Source: an uncultured Planctomycetaceae bacterium
Lineage (GTDB): Bacteria > Planctomycetota > Planctomycetia > Planctomycetales > Planctomycetaceae
Direction: 5' to 3'
Length of the DNA stretch: 27,629 nt
Assembly: GCA_937952455.1 (NCBI GenBank)
Contig: CALFYU010000586.1
Span: 1 to 27,629, forward strand
The notes under the pieces are model-generated. The model was not told where the DNA came from. It saw only the letters and a list, made by a program, of their open reading frames with translations, and searched no databases. Numbering within the stretch: position 1 is the first letter of the stretch; the number at the start of each line of letters is the position of its first letter. Made by a program: the position numbers and the translations under genes. This document shows positions 17,592 to 26,810 of the stretch, one piece after another.

Positions 17592-20138
17592 ATGTACGAG
17601 CGATTTACCGACCGTGCCCGGAAAGTGATGCAACTCGCGAATCAGGAGGCGCAACGGTTTAATCATGAATATATCGGGACCGAACACATACTGTTGGGAC
17701 TGGTCAAAGAAGGTTCCGGCGTGGCGGCCAATGTGCTGAAGAACCTGGACGTTGACCTCCGCAAGATCCGCCTGGAAGTCGAGAAGATTGTCCAGTCCGG
17801 TCCGGACATGGTGACGATGGGCAAATTGCCGCAGACTCCCCGGGCCAAAAAGGTCATCGAATACTCGATGGAAGAAGCCCGCAATCTGAATCACAACTAC
17901 GTCGGCACCGAGCACATCCTGCTGGGGCTGTTGCGCGAACAGGAAGGGGTCGCTGCCCAGGTGTTGATGAACCTCGGCCTGAAATTGGAGGACGTCCGCG
18001 AGGAGGTTCTCAACCTGTTGGGACACGGCCTGGAAGGGGCGGAGTCGGGCGAACGGACCCCCAGTTCCGGAAGCCCCAAGGCGGGCAAGAGCAAAACCCC
18101 CGCCCTGGACAGCTTCGGACGCGATCTGACCGAGTTGGCCAAGCAGGGCAAACTCGATCCGGTGATCGGCCGCACGAACGAAATCGAGCGGGTGATCCAG
18201 ATTCTCTGCCGCCGCCAAAAGAACAACCCCGTGTTGCTGGGTGAAGCGGGTGTGGGCAAGACAGCCATCGTCGAGGGCTTTGCCCAAATGGTCATTGACA
18301 ACAACGTGCCCGATTTGCTCCGGGACCGCCGGATTGTCGTGTTGGACTTGGCGATGATGGTGGCCGGCACGAAGTATCGCGGTCAGTTCGAGGAACGCAT
18401 CAAAGCGGTCATGAACGAAGTCCGCCGTGCGAAGAACACGATTCTATTCATTGACGAATTGCACACACTGGTCGGTGCCGGCGGTGCGGAAGGGGCGATC
18501 GACGCCTCGAACGTGCTCAAACCGGCGCTGAGCCGGGGCGAGTTGCAATGTATTGGTGCGACCACGTTGGACGAGTACCGCAAATACATCGAAAAAGACG
18601 GCGCCCTGGAACGCCGGTTCCAGACCGTAATGGTCGAACCGCCCAGCGCAGCAGAAACTGTGGAGATCCTTCGCGGTTTGCGAGACCGGTACGAATCGCA
18701 CCACCGCGTGCAAATCACCGACGACTCGCTGGAAGCGGCCGTGGAATTGTCGAACCGCTATATCACCGGCCGCTGCCTGCCGGATAAGGCGATTGACGTG
18801 ATCGATGAGGCGGGTGCCCGCATTCGCTTGAAGTCGATGGTCCGCCCGCCCGATTTGAAGGACCTCGACGAAGAGATCGAAGGTCTGAATCAGGCCAAGG
18901 AAGAAGCGGTCGCCAATCAGGATTTCGAAAAAGCGGCGAGTCTGCGTGATCAAGCGGACAAATTGAAGAAGAAGAAAGAGTCGCTGACCCGCGACTGGCG
19001 TGAAAAATCCCGAGAGACCGACGGCGTCGTCGATAACGACGTGATCGCCGAAGTCGTGGCCAAGATGACCGGTATTCCGCTGACGCGGCTCTCCAGCGAG
19101 GACGCCGTGCGGTTGCTGCAGATGGAAGATGAACTGCATAAGAAGGTCATCAGCCAGGAAGAAGCGATTAAACAGGTCGCCAAGGCGGTCCGCCGCAGCC
19201 GCAGCGGACTGAAAGACCCGCGGCGTCCCACGGGCGTGTTCCTGTTCGCCGGTCCGACCGGTGTGGGAAAGACGTTGTTGGCCAAGACGTTGGCCGAATT
19301 CATGTTCGGCGATGCCGACTCGCTCATTCAAATCGACATGAGCGAATACATGGAGAAACACAACGTCAGCCGCCTGATTGGTGCTCCTCCGGGCTACGTC
19401 GGTTACGAAGAAGGGGGGCAGCTGACCGAAAAGATCCGTCGCCGACCCTACGCCGTCGTGCTGTTGGACGAAATCGAAAAGGCACACCCCGATGTGTTCA
19501 ACATGCTGCTGCAAATTATGGAAGAGGGGCACCTCACCGATAGTTTCGGCCGCAAAGTCGATTTCAAGAACGTGATCTTGATCATGACCACCAACGCCGG
19601 TGCCAAGGTGATTCAATCGGGAAGCGAGTTCGGTTTCGTGAAGAAGGACCTCGACCACAGCTACGAAGGCATGAAACGCCGGCTGATGCATGAGATCGAA
19701 GAGGAATTCAAACCCGAATTTCTGGGCCGTATCGACGACGTGATCGTCTTTAAGCACCTCGACCGCGAAAACTTGAAGAAGATCATCGACATCGAACTCG
19801 AAAAGGTCTATCAGCGACTTGAGGAACGCGGCTTGAAGCTGGTCCTCACCGACGAAAGCAAGGAATTGATCATCGATAAGGGGGCGTCGGACATCGACTA
19901 CGGTGCCCGCCCACTGCGCCGCTGCATCGAATCCTATATCGAAGATCCCCTCTCCGAAGAGTTGCTGCGTGACGCCTTCGAAGGCAAGAACACGATCACC
20001 GTCCGCGTCAAAGAGGTCGGGGATATCAAACAACTCGACTTTGATGCATCGTTCGAGGAAGCGACCGAACCGGAATTGGCGGCCGTTGGTTCGGGCGAAG
20101 GCGACGAGAAAAGCGGCGGCGAATCCGAAGAATCATGA
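17592..20138 (+). CDS. clpC: ATP-dependent Clp protease ATP-binding subunit ClpC
   Basis: 848 residues, the usual ClpC length, from an ATG with AAGGAG eight bases upstream. In order: two Clp_N repeats (about 3-145, each with IGTEHILLGLV or VGTEHILLGLL); first AAA+ domain with Walker A GEAGVGKT (about 217-224) and Walker B TILFIDELHTL; a UVR-type coiled-coil insertion (DFEKAASLRDQADKLKKKKE, about 440-463), which marks ClpC rather than ClpA or ClpB; second AAA+ domain with GPTGVGKT (about 554-561), VVLLDEIEKAH and the sensor and arginine-finger region. The segment SEFGFVKKD at the place of the ClpP-binding loop keeps the G-F pair. The hexamer unfolds proteins and feeds them to ClpP. The C-terminus is acidic (ESEES). 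A strong terminator follows. No ctsR or mcsAB gene is beside it. Confidence 0.97.
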   Translation: MYERFTDRARKVMQLANQEAQRFNHEYIGTEHILLGLVKEGSGVAANVLKNLDVDLRKIRLEVEKIVQSGPDMVTMGKLPQTPRAKKVIEYSMEEARNLNHNYVGTEHILLGLLREQEGVAAQVLMNLGLKLEDVREEVLNLLGHGLEGAESGERTPSSGSPKAGKSKTPALDSFGRDLTELAKQGKLDPVIGRTNEIERVIQILCRRQKNNPVLLGEAGVGKTAIVEGFAQMVIDNNVPDLLRDRRIVVLDLAMMVAGTKYRGQFEERIKAVMNEVRRAKNTILFIDELHTLVGAGGAEGAIDASNVLKPALSRGELQCIGATTLDEYRKYIEKDGALERRFQTVMVEPPSAAETVEILRGLRDRYESHHRVQITDDSLEAAVELSNRYITGRCLPDKAIDVIDEAGARIRLKSMVRPPDLKDLDEEIEGLNQAKEEAVANQDFEKAASLRDQADKLKKKKESLTRDWREKSRETDGVVDNDVIAEVVAKMTGIPLTRLSSEDAVRLLQMEDELHKKVISQEEAIKQVAKAVRRSRSGLKDPRRPTGVFLFAGPTGVGKTLLAKTLAEFMFGDADSLIQIDMSEYMEKHNVSRLIGAPPGYVGYEEGGQLTEKIRRRPYAVVLLDEIEKAHPDVFNMLLQIMEEGHLTDSFGRKVDFKNVILIMTTNAGAKVIQSGSEFGFVKKDLDHSYEGMKRRLMHEIEEEFKPEFLGRIDDVIVFKHLDRENLKKIIDIELEKVYQRLEERGLKLVLTDESKELIIDKGASDIDYGARPLRRCIESYIEDPLSEELLRDAFEGKNTITVRVKEVGDIKQLDFDASFEEATEPELAAVGSGEGDEKSGGESEES

Positions 20139-20170
20139 GTCGGAGCCCGTTTTGACAATCACGAACTCCA

Positions 20171-20199
20171 CGCCTCGGCCACTCGGCCGGGGCGTTTTT
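20171..20199 (+). terminator. Rho-independent terminator of clpC
   Basis: CGCCTCGGCC (20171-20180) pairs over all ten positions, with one G-U, with GGCCGGGGCG (20185-20194) around an ACTC loop, followed directly by TTTTT. It lies 32 bases after the clpC stop. Confidence 0.9.
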
Positions 20200-20231
20200 A
20201 ATTCCAACAGCAGGAAGAACTTGCCGCCATC

Positions 20232-20915
20232 ATGCCGCTCAAACGCATCCTAGAGCCGGAAGTCATGGATACGACCGAAGAGGCGGCCGACTACGACGCG
20301 ATGGACCACGCGGACGTCAATCGGGTGTTCGTCGACGATCTGTTGGCATTCCTGCAGTTTAGCGATGCCTCGGAAGCCGACCTTCGGGTGTTGGACGTCG
20401 GAACGGGAACCGCTCAGATTCCCATCGAACTGTGCCGGCGGAATCTTCCCACACACGTGACGGGCGTTGATCTGGCGGCCGAGATGTTGAAGCTCGGCTG
20501 CGAGAACGTCGCCGCCGCCGGCCTGACTGCGCGGATCGACTTGGAACTCATCGACGCCAAACAACTGCCGTATGCCGCCGGTACCTTCGATGTGGTGATG
20601 TCCAACAGCATCGTGCACCACATTCCCGATCCCTCGTTAGTGGTCGCTGAAATGGCCCGCGTGGTTTGCTACGGCGGGGTGCTCTTCATCCGGGACCTAT
20701 TGCGCCCGGACAACCAAACCGAGGTTGAAAGGCTGGTCGACAGCTATGCCGGCGGGGCCAACGAGCACCAGCGGCAACTCTTTCGGCAATCCTTGCACGC
20801 CGCGCTGACCGTGTCGGAAATGCAGTCTCTGTTAGTGGCCGCCGGCCTTCCGGCGTCGTGGTGCCGGCAAACGACCGACCGTCACTGGACGATCGCCGGC
20901 CGCTGCGGCGTGTAG
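20232..20915 (+). CDS. Class I SAM-dependent methyltransferase
   Basis: 227 residues from the ATG at 20232; the ribosome binding site is weak (AGGAAG about 15 bases upstream). The SAM-binding motif I is VLDVGTGTAQ (53-62), the acidic end of strand 2 is GVDLAAEML (D80), and a motif like FDVVMSNSIVHHIPD lies at 119-133, as in Methyltransf_11/25 family members. The following GGVLFIRDLLRPD gives strand 5. This family methylates small molecules, quinones or tRNA; the substrate cannot be read from the sequence. It lies after the clpC terminator, so it probably has its own promoter within the 93 bases between the genes or depends on read-through. The stop is TAG. Confidence 0.88.
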   Translation: MPLKRILEPEVMDTTEEAADYDAMDHADVNRVFVDDLLAFLQFSDASEADLRVLDVGTGTAQIPIELCRRNLPTHVTGVDLAAEMLKLGCENVAAAGLTARIDLELIDAKQLPYAAGTFDVVMSNSIVHHIPDPSLVVAEMARVVCYGGVLFIRDLLRPDNQTEVERLVDSYAGGANEHQRQLFRQSLHAALTVSEMQSLLVAAGLPASWCRQTTDRHWTIAGRCGV

Positions 20916-21284
20916 CGGTCGCAACGACTTGGCGACGCATTTGGCGTCCTGCGCGGGGCGCAATTCTTGTGCAGACTGTGTGGATTGTGAAGAGTCCTTC
21001 ATAGTCAACATCGGGAATTTATCTCCAAACTCCTCAAGCCTCTCAAAACGCAATGTCGATGGTGAATGCGGGATGCAGTGACGTCCCTCGCCCCGTGTAG
21101 GGTCCGTTGTGCGAACCTTGAACCGCAACCGGCGGTCCGCTCAGCCGGACCCTGTGGTGAAAGTCCTCATGCACAGTGGGACGCGGGAGCGGCGGGAGTC
21201 ATCAGGGAGCCGGAGCTCGTCCGGTCGTAGCCACGGACGCGATGCTGATCTGCTTGACGCTTAATCATCATGTTGGAGCATTGA
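20916..21284 (+). other. Intergenic region with structured, RNA-like segment (21099-21239)
   Basis: AGGGTCCG (21099-21106) can pair with CGGACCCT (21146-21153), or the inner GGTCCG (21134-21139) can pair with the same right arm; the two folds exclude each other. A further CGTCCG (21218-21223) pairs with CGGACG (21234-21239). GTGCG (21109-21113) and GGTGAAAGTCC (21156-21166) recall the 5' part of bacterial group II introns, but no reverse transcriptase and no domain V are present. GGAG at 21275-21278 serves the next gene. Confidence 0.4.
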
Positions 21285-21554
21285 ATGACCCATCACGCCG
21301 ATGTGGAGACAGGACATCGCCGAGTCGTCACTTCTTGTTTGGGTAAGTCGTTACAACGTTTGCAGGACAACGTGAACCACCTCCGGCAAAGTCGATCGCG
21401 GGACGAAGGAGAGTTCCGCTCCTGGTTGAAACAGTGGTCCAAGCGCAGCGATCAAATTGCGGCGCGTTTGGAGCTGATCGACACACACCTGGATCGCATG
21501 TTTCCGGTAACGGAAACGGCGCCGCAATTGCGCGTCGTCGACTCCGAGCGCTAG
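21285..21554 (+). CDS. Small protein of unknown function, helical
   Basis: 89 residues. The ATG at 21285 is preceded by GGAG at the ideal distance of six bases, and codon choice resembles its neighbours, so I take it as real. The middle (CLGKSLQRLQDNVNHLRQSR and onward to about residue 70) is rich in Arg, Gln and Leu and should form one or two amphipathic helices, perhaps a coiled coil. There is no signal peptide, membrane segment, or metal-binding motif; a single Cys is at about residue 18. The family is not recognised. It converges with the membrane-protein gene downstream, with 15 bases between the stops. The structured leader described upstream could belong to its transcript. Confidence 0.6.
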   Translation: MTHHADVETGHRRVVTSCLGKSLQRLQDNVNHLRQSRSRDEGEFRSWLKQWSKRSDQIAARLELIDTHLDRMFPVTETAPQLRVVDSER

Positions 21555-21569
21555 CTGCGACGGCGCCGT

Positions 21570-22223
21570 TCAGCCGGCCATCGCCCCGCGGATGAGGATA
21601 TAGGCGGCCACGCCCACAAGCGTGGTCGCCGCGATCAATTGCAGCCGCCGCGGCCAGCAATACATCGCCAGCATGCCGAGGACAAAAATGACCGTCATGC
21701 CCGGGTCTCCCCAGCGGACGTGCGGATAAATCCATCCCCGGTTGGAGAAGGGCCACAACAATTGCAGATGCCAGTCCCCCAGTGTCGCCGTTCCGGACAC
21801 GACCAGATCGGCCGCGAGGTGACTCAGGCCGGCCGCGATGGCCACCGCAATCCAGACCACATATCCCGCCGCTGTCCGTACCGAGCGAAGCGGCCACGCT
21901 ACGTCGCCCAGTCCCGCAGGCATGACCAGCCCGCAGCGCTTTAGCAACCGCGCCAAAACGTTGGCGATCCGCGTGACGACGTCGAAGCGATAGTCGATCG
22001 CCCCCAGCGCGATCCCCAACAGGACGCAGGTGAACAGGCTGTGTCCCCACACCCGGTGCCCTTGGTCAAATAACTCCGGCCCCAACGCGAGCGTCAAACC
22101 GTCCCAATCCGGGCTGATCGCGACCAGTCCAGCCAGTCCCACGACCTGCCAGCCGTAGCGACGGTGCAATCCTGCGGCGATTGCCCCGTTGACCCCCAAC
22201 AAGGCATGTTCGAATGTCGTCAT
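21570..22223 (-). CDS. YdjM-like membrane-bound predicted metal-dependent hydrolase
   Basis: 217 residues from the ATG at 22223; the longer frame from 22340 adds 39 residues with no match. The start MTTFEHALLGVNGAIAAG is typical of the YdjM/DUF457 family, in which early His and Asp residues are conserved: here H6, DWDGL in the next segment, HRVWGHSLFTC, and GLSHLAADL further on. Four or five hydrophobic segments follow, including VVWIAVAIAAGL and MTVIFVLGMLAMY. The E. coli YdjM gene is under LexA control; I see no LexA box here that I would trust. The family is often annotated as a hydrolase, but no reaction is established that I know of. It is divergent from the FHA-kinase gene. Confidence 0.8.
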   Translation of the reverse strand: MTTFEHALLGVNGAIAAGLHRRYGWQVVGLAGLVAISPDWDGLTLALGPELFDQGHRVWGHSLFTCVLLGIALGAIDYRFDVVTRIANVLARLLKRCGLVMPAGLGDVAWPLRSVRTAAGYVVWIAVAIAAGLSHLAADLVVSGTATLGDWHLQLLWPFSNRGWIYPHVRWGDPGMTVIFVLGMLAMYCWPRRLQLIAATTLVGVAAYILIRGAMAG

Positions 22224-22571
22224 GCGCGCGAACTTCGAGGTTGGGACACTTGATGCGAAGCACCGCCCGAAATTTGAGGAACCGTAACGATGCGAACGAC
22301 GGTTACAAACAGTATGACCCGATCCGCTCTCGATTGCCAATTTCCCGGACGCTGTTCGGGCGCATGCGGGCGAGGGGCCGCCGCACGGTGAAAAATCGCG
22401 AAATCTCGATGTAATTCGCCTCGCCAGCTATGGTAAACTGGAGAAGGCGCTCACGGTGTGCATGGAGTGCCGGTGGATCCTCCGCCAGCCGCATCGTTTA
22501 AATTGTGTTTGGAAATGCGCGCGGGCCGAGCGTGGGACACGTCCCACGTCGTTGCGCCGGACAGGTCATAC
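22224..22571. other. Divergent region upstream of the FHA-kinase gene with a possible promoter
   Basis: TGGTAAACT (22431-22439) is an extended -10-like element on the plus strand; no good -35 hexamer accompanies it. GGAGAAGG (22440-22447) lies ten bases before an in-frame GTG at 22458, which is therefore an alternative start for the kinase gene. Minus-strand promoter elements for the YdjM-like gene were not identified. Confidence 0.35.
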
Positions 22572-25500
22572 ATGAGCAGCGTCGAACCAGCGGAAACGTC
22601 CAGCCCGGTCGCTCCCGTGCCACGGGTACCCGATGGCGCCTACGCGCGCTTAATGTTCCGCGGACCAGACGGGCAAACGATCGAGAAGAACGTGTTGCGC
22701 TACACGACGCTCATCGGGTCCGGGCCACGCTGTAACATTCAACTGCTCGATCCGGAAATCGCTGAAGCGCATTGCATCGTCACCATCGAATCGGGCGTGC
22801 TTCGCGTCCGTGACCTGCGCAGCGCAAGCGGCACGCGCGTCAACGGCGAATCGGCTGCCGTAGCAACGCTCTCCGCGGGCGACACGATTGAAGTCGGCCG
22901 TTTTTCGTTTTTGGTGGCCACGAATCTCGATGTGTCGGAGAGTGCCGACGACGATATTCCCGAGCAGTGCGACGACGGCGAACCGCCGTACGCCGAGCTG
23001 TCATTCGTGTCGCCCGACGGCACACCCTTGACAAAAAATATCCTGCGGCCCTCCACACTGATCGGATCGGCCCCGGGGTGCAACATGCAACTGGTCGCCG
23101 GCTCGATCAGCCATGCACATTGCGTGCTGACAGTCGAATTCGGCAGCCTCCGCGTGCGGGACCTGAGAAGCGCCACCGGCACAAAGGTCAATGGGGTGTC
23201 GGTTGAGATTGCCGCCATCGCCGACGGAGACCGGTTAGAGGTCGGCTCGTTTGCGTTTTTGGTCAAGTCCAATCTGGTTCGGCGATCACTGCCCGCCGGA
23301 CTCCCGCTGCAGACGACGTCTGCCGCGCAGACCGCCGCCGCGCGAGAGGAATTGGCCGCGGCACAAGCCGAACTGGCCGACGCCCAGGAGAAACTTGCCA
23401 CCGCGACCGACGAACTTGAGGCACAACGACAAGAACTGCAGCAACGGCAATCGGAGTTCGACGAACAGCGCGCCGCATTCGAAGCCGCCCAGCAAAACCT
23501 AAAGGTCGGCCAAGAGGAACTTGAGCGGGAACGCCGTGAACTTGACGCGAAATTGAAGTCCTTCACCGAGGCCGAATCGCGGTTTCAACAGCAACAATCG
23601 GAGCTAAGAGCCGAACAAGCCCGCCTCGCCGACGAACAACGGGATTGTGAGGCCAAGATCAAGACGCATCTCGCCCAGGTCCAAGACTGCGAGACGCTGC
23701 GCGATGCACTGATGGTGCGGCAGTCGGAGCTTGAACAACGAGATGCGGAGCTTTCGTCTACGCGTGACGAATTGGAGGGCCGCACGCAGGAGCTGGCTGA
23801 ACGGCAGACTGAGTTGGATTCTCGACAACAGGCCCTCGAAGACGAGCGCGGGGTATTGGATGACTTGCGCGAAGAATTGGACCGCCGTGATGCCGATTCA
23901 CAGACAACGCGGCAGCGGAATGCCCAAGAACGAGGCGAACTCGAGAAAGACCGTGCGAAGTTCGAAGCCGAGCAACGGGAACTCGAAGAGGCGAAACAGC
24001 GGCATCAACGTGAGGTGGCCGAGTTTGAGGCGGAATGGCTCAAGGTGGAAGAACAAAAGGACCGCGACGCTGCCCACAGCGAAATGCTCCGCGTGCGGTT
24101 CGAGGAGTTGGACGCCAAGCGGGCCAAATTACAGGCCGAGCAGGACGCACACCAATCAGCGCGGAACGAATTCGACCTCCTACAGGCCAAAGCCCGCCAA
24201 ACGCACGATGACAATCAGCAGAAATTGTCGGACCTGCGCAAAGAGCTTGAGGCGCGCGAGGCCCAAATCGCCCGGAGGGAACATGCGGCAGACGAAACGG
24301 CGTCGGATCAGGAGAAGGCTGCAGCCGAACTGCGTGAAGCGCAAGAGAATCTTGACGCCGCGATCTTGGATTTCTCACAGCAACAGTCCCACCTGGAACA
24401 GCAGCGCCGAGAACTCGACGACGCCCTGCAAGCGCTGTCGGAACAGCGAGCCGAGCACGCCGCACGCGCGGACGAGTTGCAGCGGGAGTCCGCCGCGCTG
24501 CGCGAACAACAATCGGCCCTCGAAGAACAGCAGACCTCCCTGGCGCGGCATGCGACGGATATCGAGCGGTGGCGTGAGGAGTTAGAGTCGCAACGACAAC
24601 AGTTTTCCGATGACGAGCAACGCCTGCGCAGCGATCAGGAGCAGCACGCCCGCGACGTCGAATCGGCCTCGGCAGAACGGGAGGCATTCGACGCGGAGAA
24701 AGCTGCCGCCCAATCCGCCGCGGAAGAGACCGCCAGGCGACATGCCGAAACGGAGCGGCAACTGCAGCAAGAGCGCGGTCGGCTCTCGGCGGAAAGTGAG
24801 GAATTGGCGAATCGGCGGGCAGAACTTCAGGAGACGGCCCGGCAGTTGGAATCGCAGCGGCAGGAACTCGACCGTCTCAAAGAGGAACTGACCGCGCAGC
24901 AGGAGACTGTCAAACAGAACGCCGAAACGCTCCAGCAGGCCGTCGCCGCTCATGAAGCGACCGTTGACACGTTCACCGGGCAGCGTGTCGAACACGAATC
25001 CGCACAACAGGCACTACAGACAGAACGTGCGGAATTGGAACAGGCACAACTGGAGTTCTGCCAGGCGCTGGAGGTCCTAAAGGCCGATCAAGCACAACTT
25101 TGCGACCAGCGTGCTGCGGCCGTGCGGGCCGAAGAGGTTATGACGCAGCAGCGGGAAAGACTGCAGGAACAGCAATCTGCGCTCGATGAACAACAACAGG
25201 TGCTCAATCAACAGCAGTCGGCGCTCGAGGCGGCGCGTCAAAAACTTCAACAGGAGCAGGAGCAGCTTGCTGAACAGCAAGCGAGCCAAGCGGAAACACA
25301 AAGCGAATTGGAAGAGCTATTGGGCAGACTCGACCTCAGGCAATCAGTTCTCGACGAACAAGAACGCGAATTTGCCGCTGCCCGCGCCGCGTTTGAGGCG
25401 GACGTCGCTGCCTTCAATCAAATCACCGCGGAGTTCACAGAGCAGAAAGAGGAGTTCGCCCGGCAACAAGCGGAGGCCGAGTCGGGCGTTGTCGATCCCT

Positions 25501-26723
25501 TCCATGCAATTGCCACCGGTCCTGACGGTTTACAAGTCGAAGCGGACGATTTTCAGATACATTCGTCCGGCAAGCCCGCGAACGGCGACGGAAACCGGCT
25601 GCTGCAAGAACCGGCCGAATCGAGATCGGTCGCCGCCGTCTCGGCCACGTCGCTGGCCGGCGGGGGACTCGGCCGGACCCAAATCGATTGGCTGCTGGAC
25701 GGCCGCCGCTATCGCGGCTTCTTTATCGGCCCGTTTCGCGTCCTGGAACTGCTCGGCACTGGCAGCACCGGCTGGTTGTACGAAGCCGAAGACACCCGCG
25801 ACGGGCGCACGGTCGTACTCAAGGTGCTCTCTGCGCAACACCTTTGCAACGTGGGGATGCGGGCGCGGTTTGAATTGGAATCCCGTGCCGCACTGGAAGT
25901 CAACCACCCGAATATCGTCCGTGGCCTCGAATCGGGCAGCGCCGACGACGCGCAGTATTTGGTCATGGAAGTCGCCTATGGAGCGACGCTGCAGGAACTG
26001 ATCGAGCGGGACGGGCCGGTTCCCTGCCCGCAGGCGTGCGACCTGATCGCCCAAGCGGCGCGGGGATTACAACATATCCACGAAGCGGGCATCATCCACC
26101 GCGACATCAAACCGGCGAACCTGCTGCTGATGCATGACGGCTCATTGAAGATCATCGACTTTGGTTTGGCGCTGATCCGGGGCGACGCGGCCGAATTGGC
26201 GCTCAAGGTCGATCATGGGCACGATTGCATGGGCACGCCCGACTACATCCCCCCCGAACAGGCCCGCGACAGTTTCGCCGTCGACGCCACCGCCGATATT
26301 TACAGCTTGGGCTGCACAATGTATTTCGCCCTGACGGGCGAGGTTCCCTTTCCACACAACGCCGTCAACGAGAAACTCAAAGCGCACCGCGAACATCCGC
26401 CGCAACGGGTCGACGAATTGGTTTCGGACGTGCCGGTCGAAGTGGCCGATATCGTCAGCACGATGATGGCCAAGGACTGCAACCAGCGGTATCAAACGGC
26501 GGCCGAGGTTGCCCAGGCGCTCAAACCGTTTGCGCAGCGGACGCCGTTTTATTTCGACTTCCACGAAATCCTGGCCGGCCGCGCGGTGACCGCCAAGAAG
26601 CGGATGTTTCTGCTGGCCAATCATGACATCAGCCGCCCGGTGACGAACACGAGCGTCAAACGCAAATCGGGCGCAAAGGACACGCCGACGCCCGCCACAC
26701 AGCCGGAACTCGCCGGGTCATGA
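22572..26723 (+). CDS. Tandem-FHA / long coiled-coil / serine-threonine protein kinase
   Basis: 1383 residues from the ATG at 22572; a GTG at 22458 with a better ribosome binding site would give 1421. Two FHA phosphothreonine-binding domains lie at about 24-118 and 139-235, each with TLIGS, a Ser/Ala-HC pair and DLRSA-GT-VNG. Residues about 254-970 are one unbroken heptad-type coiled coil, very rich in Glu, Gln, Arg and Ala. After a linker the protein kinase domain (about 1053-1321) has the glycine loop GTGSTG, the ATP lysine in VVLKVL (K1084), HRDIKPAN (1176-1183), DFG (1196-1198) and a PPEQ activation-segment end. All catalytic residues are kept, so it should be active. No membrane segment is visible, unlike most bacterial PknB-type kinases. 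The length of the coil suggests a scaffold tens of nanometres long. Targets are unknown. Confidence 0.93.
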   Translation: MSSVEPAETSSPVAPVPRVPDGAYARLMFRGPDGQTIEKNVLRYTTLIGSGPRCNIQLLDPEIAEAHCIVTIESGVLRVRDLRSASGTRVNGESAAVATLSAGDTIEVGRFSFLVATNLDVSESADDDIPEQCDDGEPPYAELSFVSPDGTPLTKNILRPSTLIGSAPGCNMQLVAGSISHAHCVLTVEFGSLRVRDLRSATGTKVNGVSVEIAAIADGDRLEVGSFAFLVKSNLVRRSLPAGLPLQTTSAAQTAAAREELAAAQAELADAQEKLATATDELEAQRQELQQRQSEFDEQRAAFEAAQQNLKVGQEELERERRELDAKLKSFTEAESRFQQQQSELRAEQARLADEQRDCEAKIKTHLAQVQDCETLRDALMVRQSELEQRDAELSSTRDELEGRTQELAERQTELDSRQQALEDERGVLDDLREELDRRDADSQTTRQRNAQERGELEKDRAKFEAEQRELEEAKQRHQREVAEFEAEWLKVEEQKDRDAAHSEMLRVRFEELDAKRAKLQAEQDAHQSARNEFDLLQAKARQTHDDNQQKLSDLRKELEAREAQIARREHAADETASDQEKAAAELREAQENLDAAILDFSQQQSHLEQQRRELDDALQALSEQRAEHAARADELQRESAALREQQSALEEQQTSLARHATDIERWREELESQRQQFSDDEQRLRSDQEQHARDVESASAEREAFDAEKAAAQSAAEETARRHAETERQLQQERGRLSAESEELANRRAELQETARQLESQRQELDRLKEELTAQQETVKQNAETLQQAVAAHEATVDTFTGQRVEHESAQQALQTERAELEQAQLEFCQALEVLKADQAQLCDQRAAAVRAEEVMTQQRERLQEQQSALDEQQQVLNQQQSALEAARQKLQQEQEQLAEQQASQAETQSELEELLGRLDLRQSVLDEQEREFAAARAAFEADVAAFNQITAEFTEQKEEFARQQAEAESGVVDPFHAIATGPDGLQVEADDFQIHSSGKPANGDGNRLLQEPAESRSVAAVSATSLAGGGLGRTQIDWLLDGRRYRGFFIGPFRVLELLGTGSTGWLYEAEDTRDGRTVVLKVLSAQHLCNVGMRARFELESRAALEVNHPNIVRGLESGSADDAQYLVMEVAYGATLQELIERDGPVPCPQACDLIAQAARGLQHIHEAGIIHRDIKPANLLLMHDGSLKIIDFGLALIRGDAAELALKVDHGHDCMGTPDYIPPEQARDSFAVDATADIYSLGCTMYFALTGEVPFPHNAVNEKLKAHREHPPQRVDELVSDVPVEVADIVSTMMAKDCNQRYQTAAEVAQALKPFAQRTPFYFDFHEILAGRAVTAKKRMFLLANHDISRPVTNTSVKRKSGAKDTPTPATQPELAGS

Positions 26724-26810
26724 ACTGAGTGCAGCCGGCGGCTCGTCCGCCAGCGCAGGGTCAGGATGGGATTTCCAGCCCGGAGTGGCCTCAGTCCGCA
26801 TAGCCCAGGA

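Noticed and set aside
18444..20033. Open frame of 529 codons antisense to clpC
   Set aside because: It is a mirror frame of a strongly conserved gene with high GC at third positions; it has no family match or ribosome binding site.
21099..21239. Cobalamin riboswitch
   Set aside because: Some strings (CCGCAACCGG, GAGTCATCAGGGAGCC) faintly recall the B12 element, but the spacing and the conserved B12 box do not fit.
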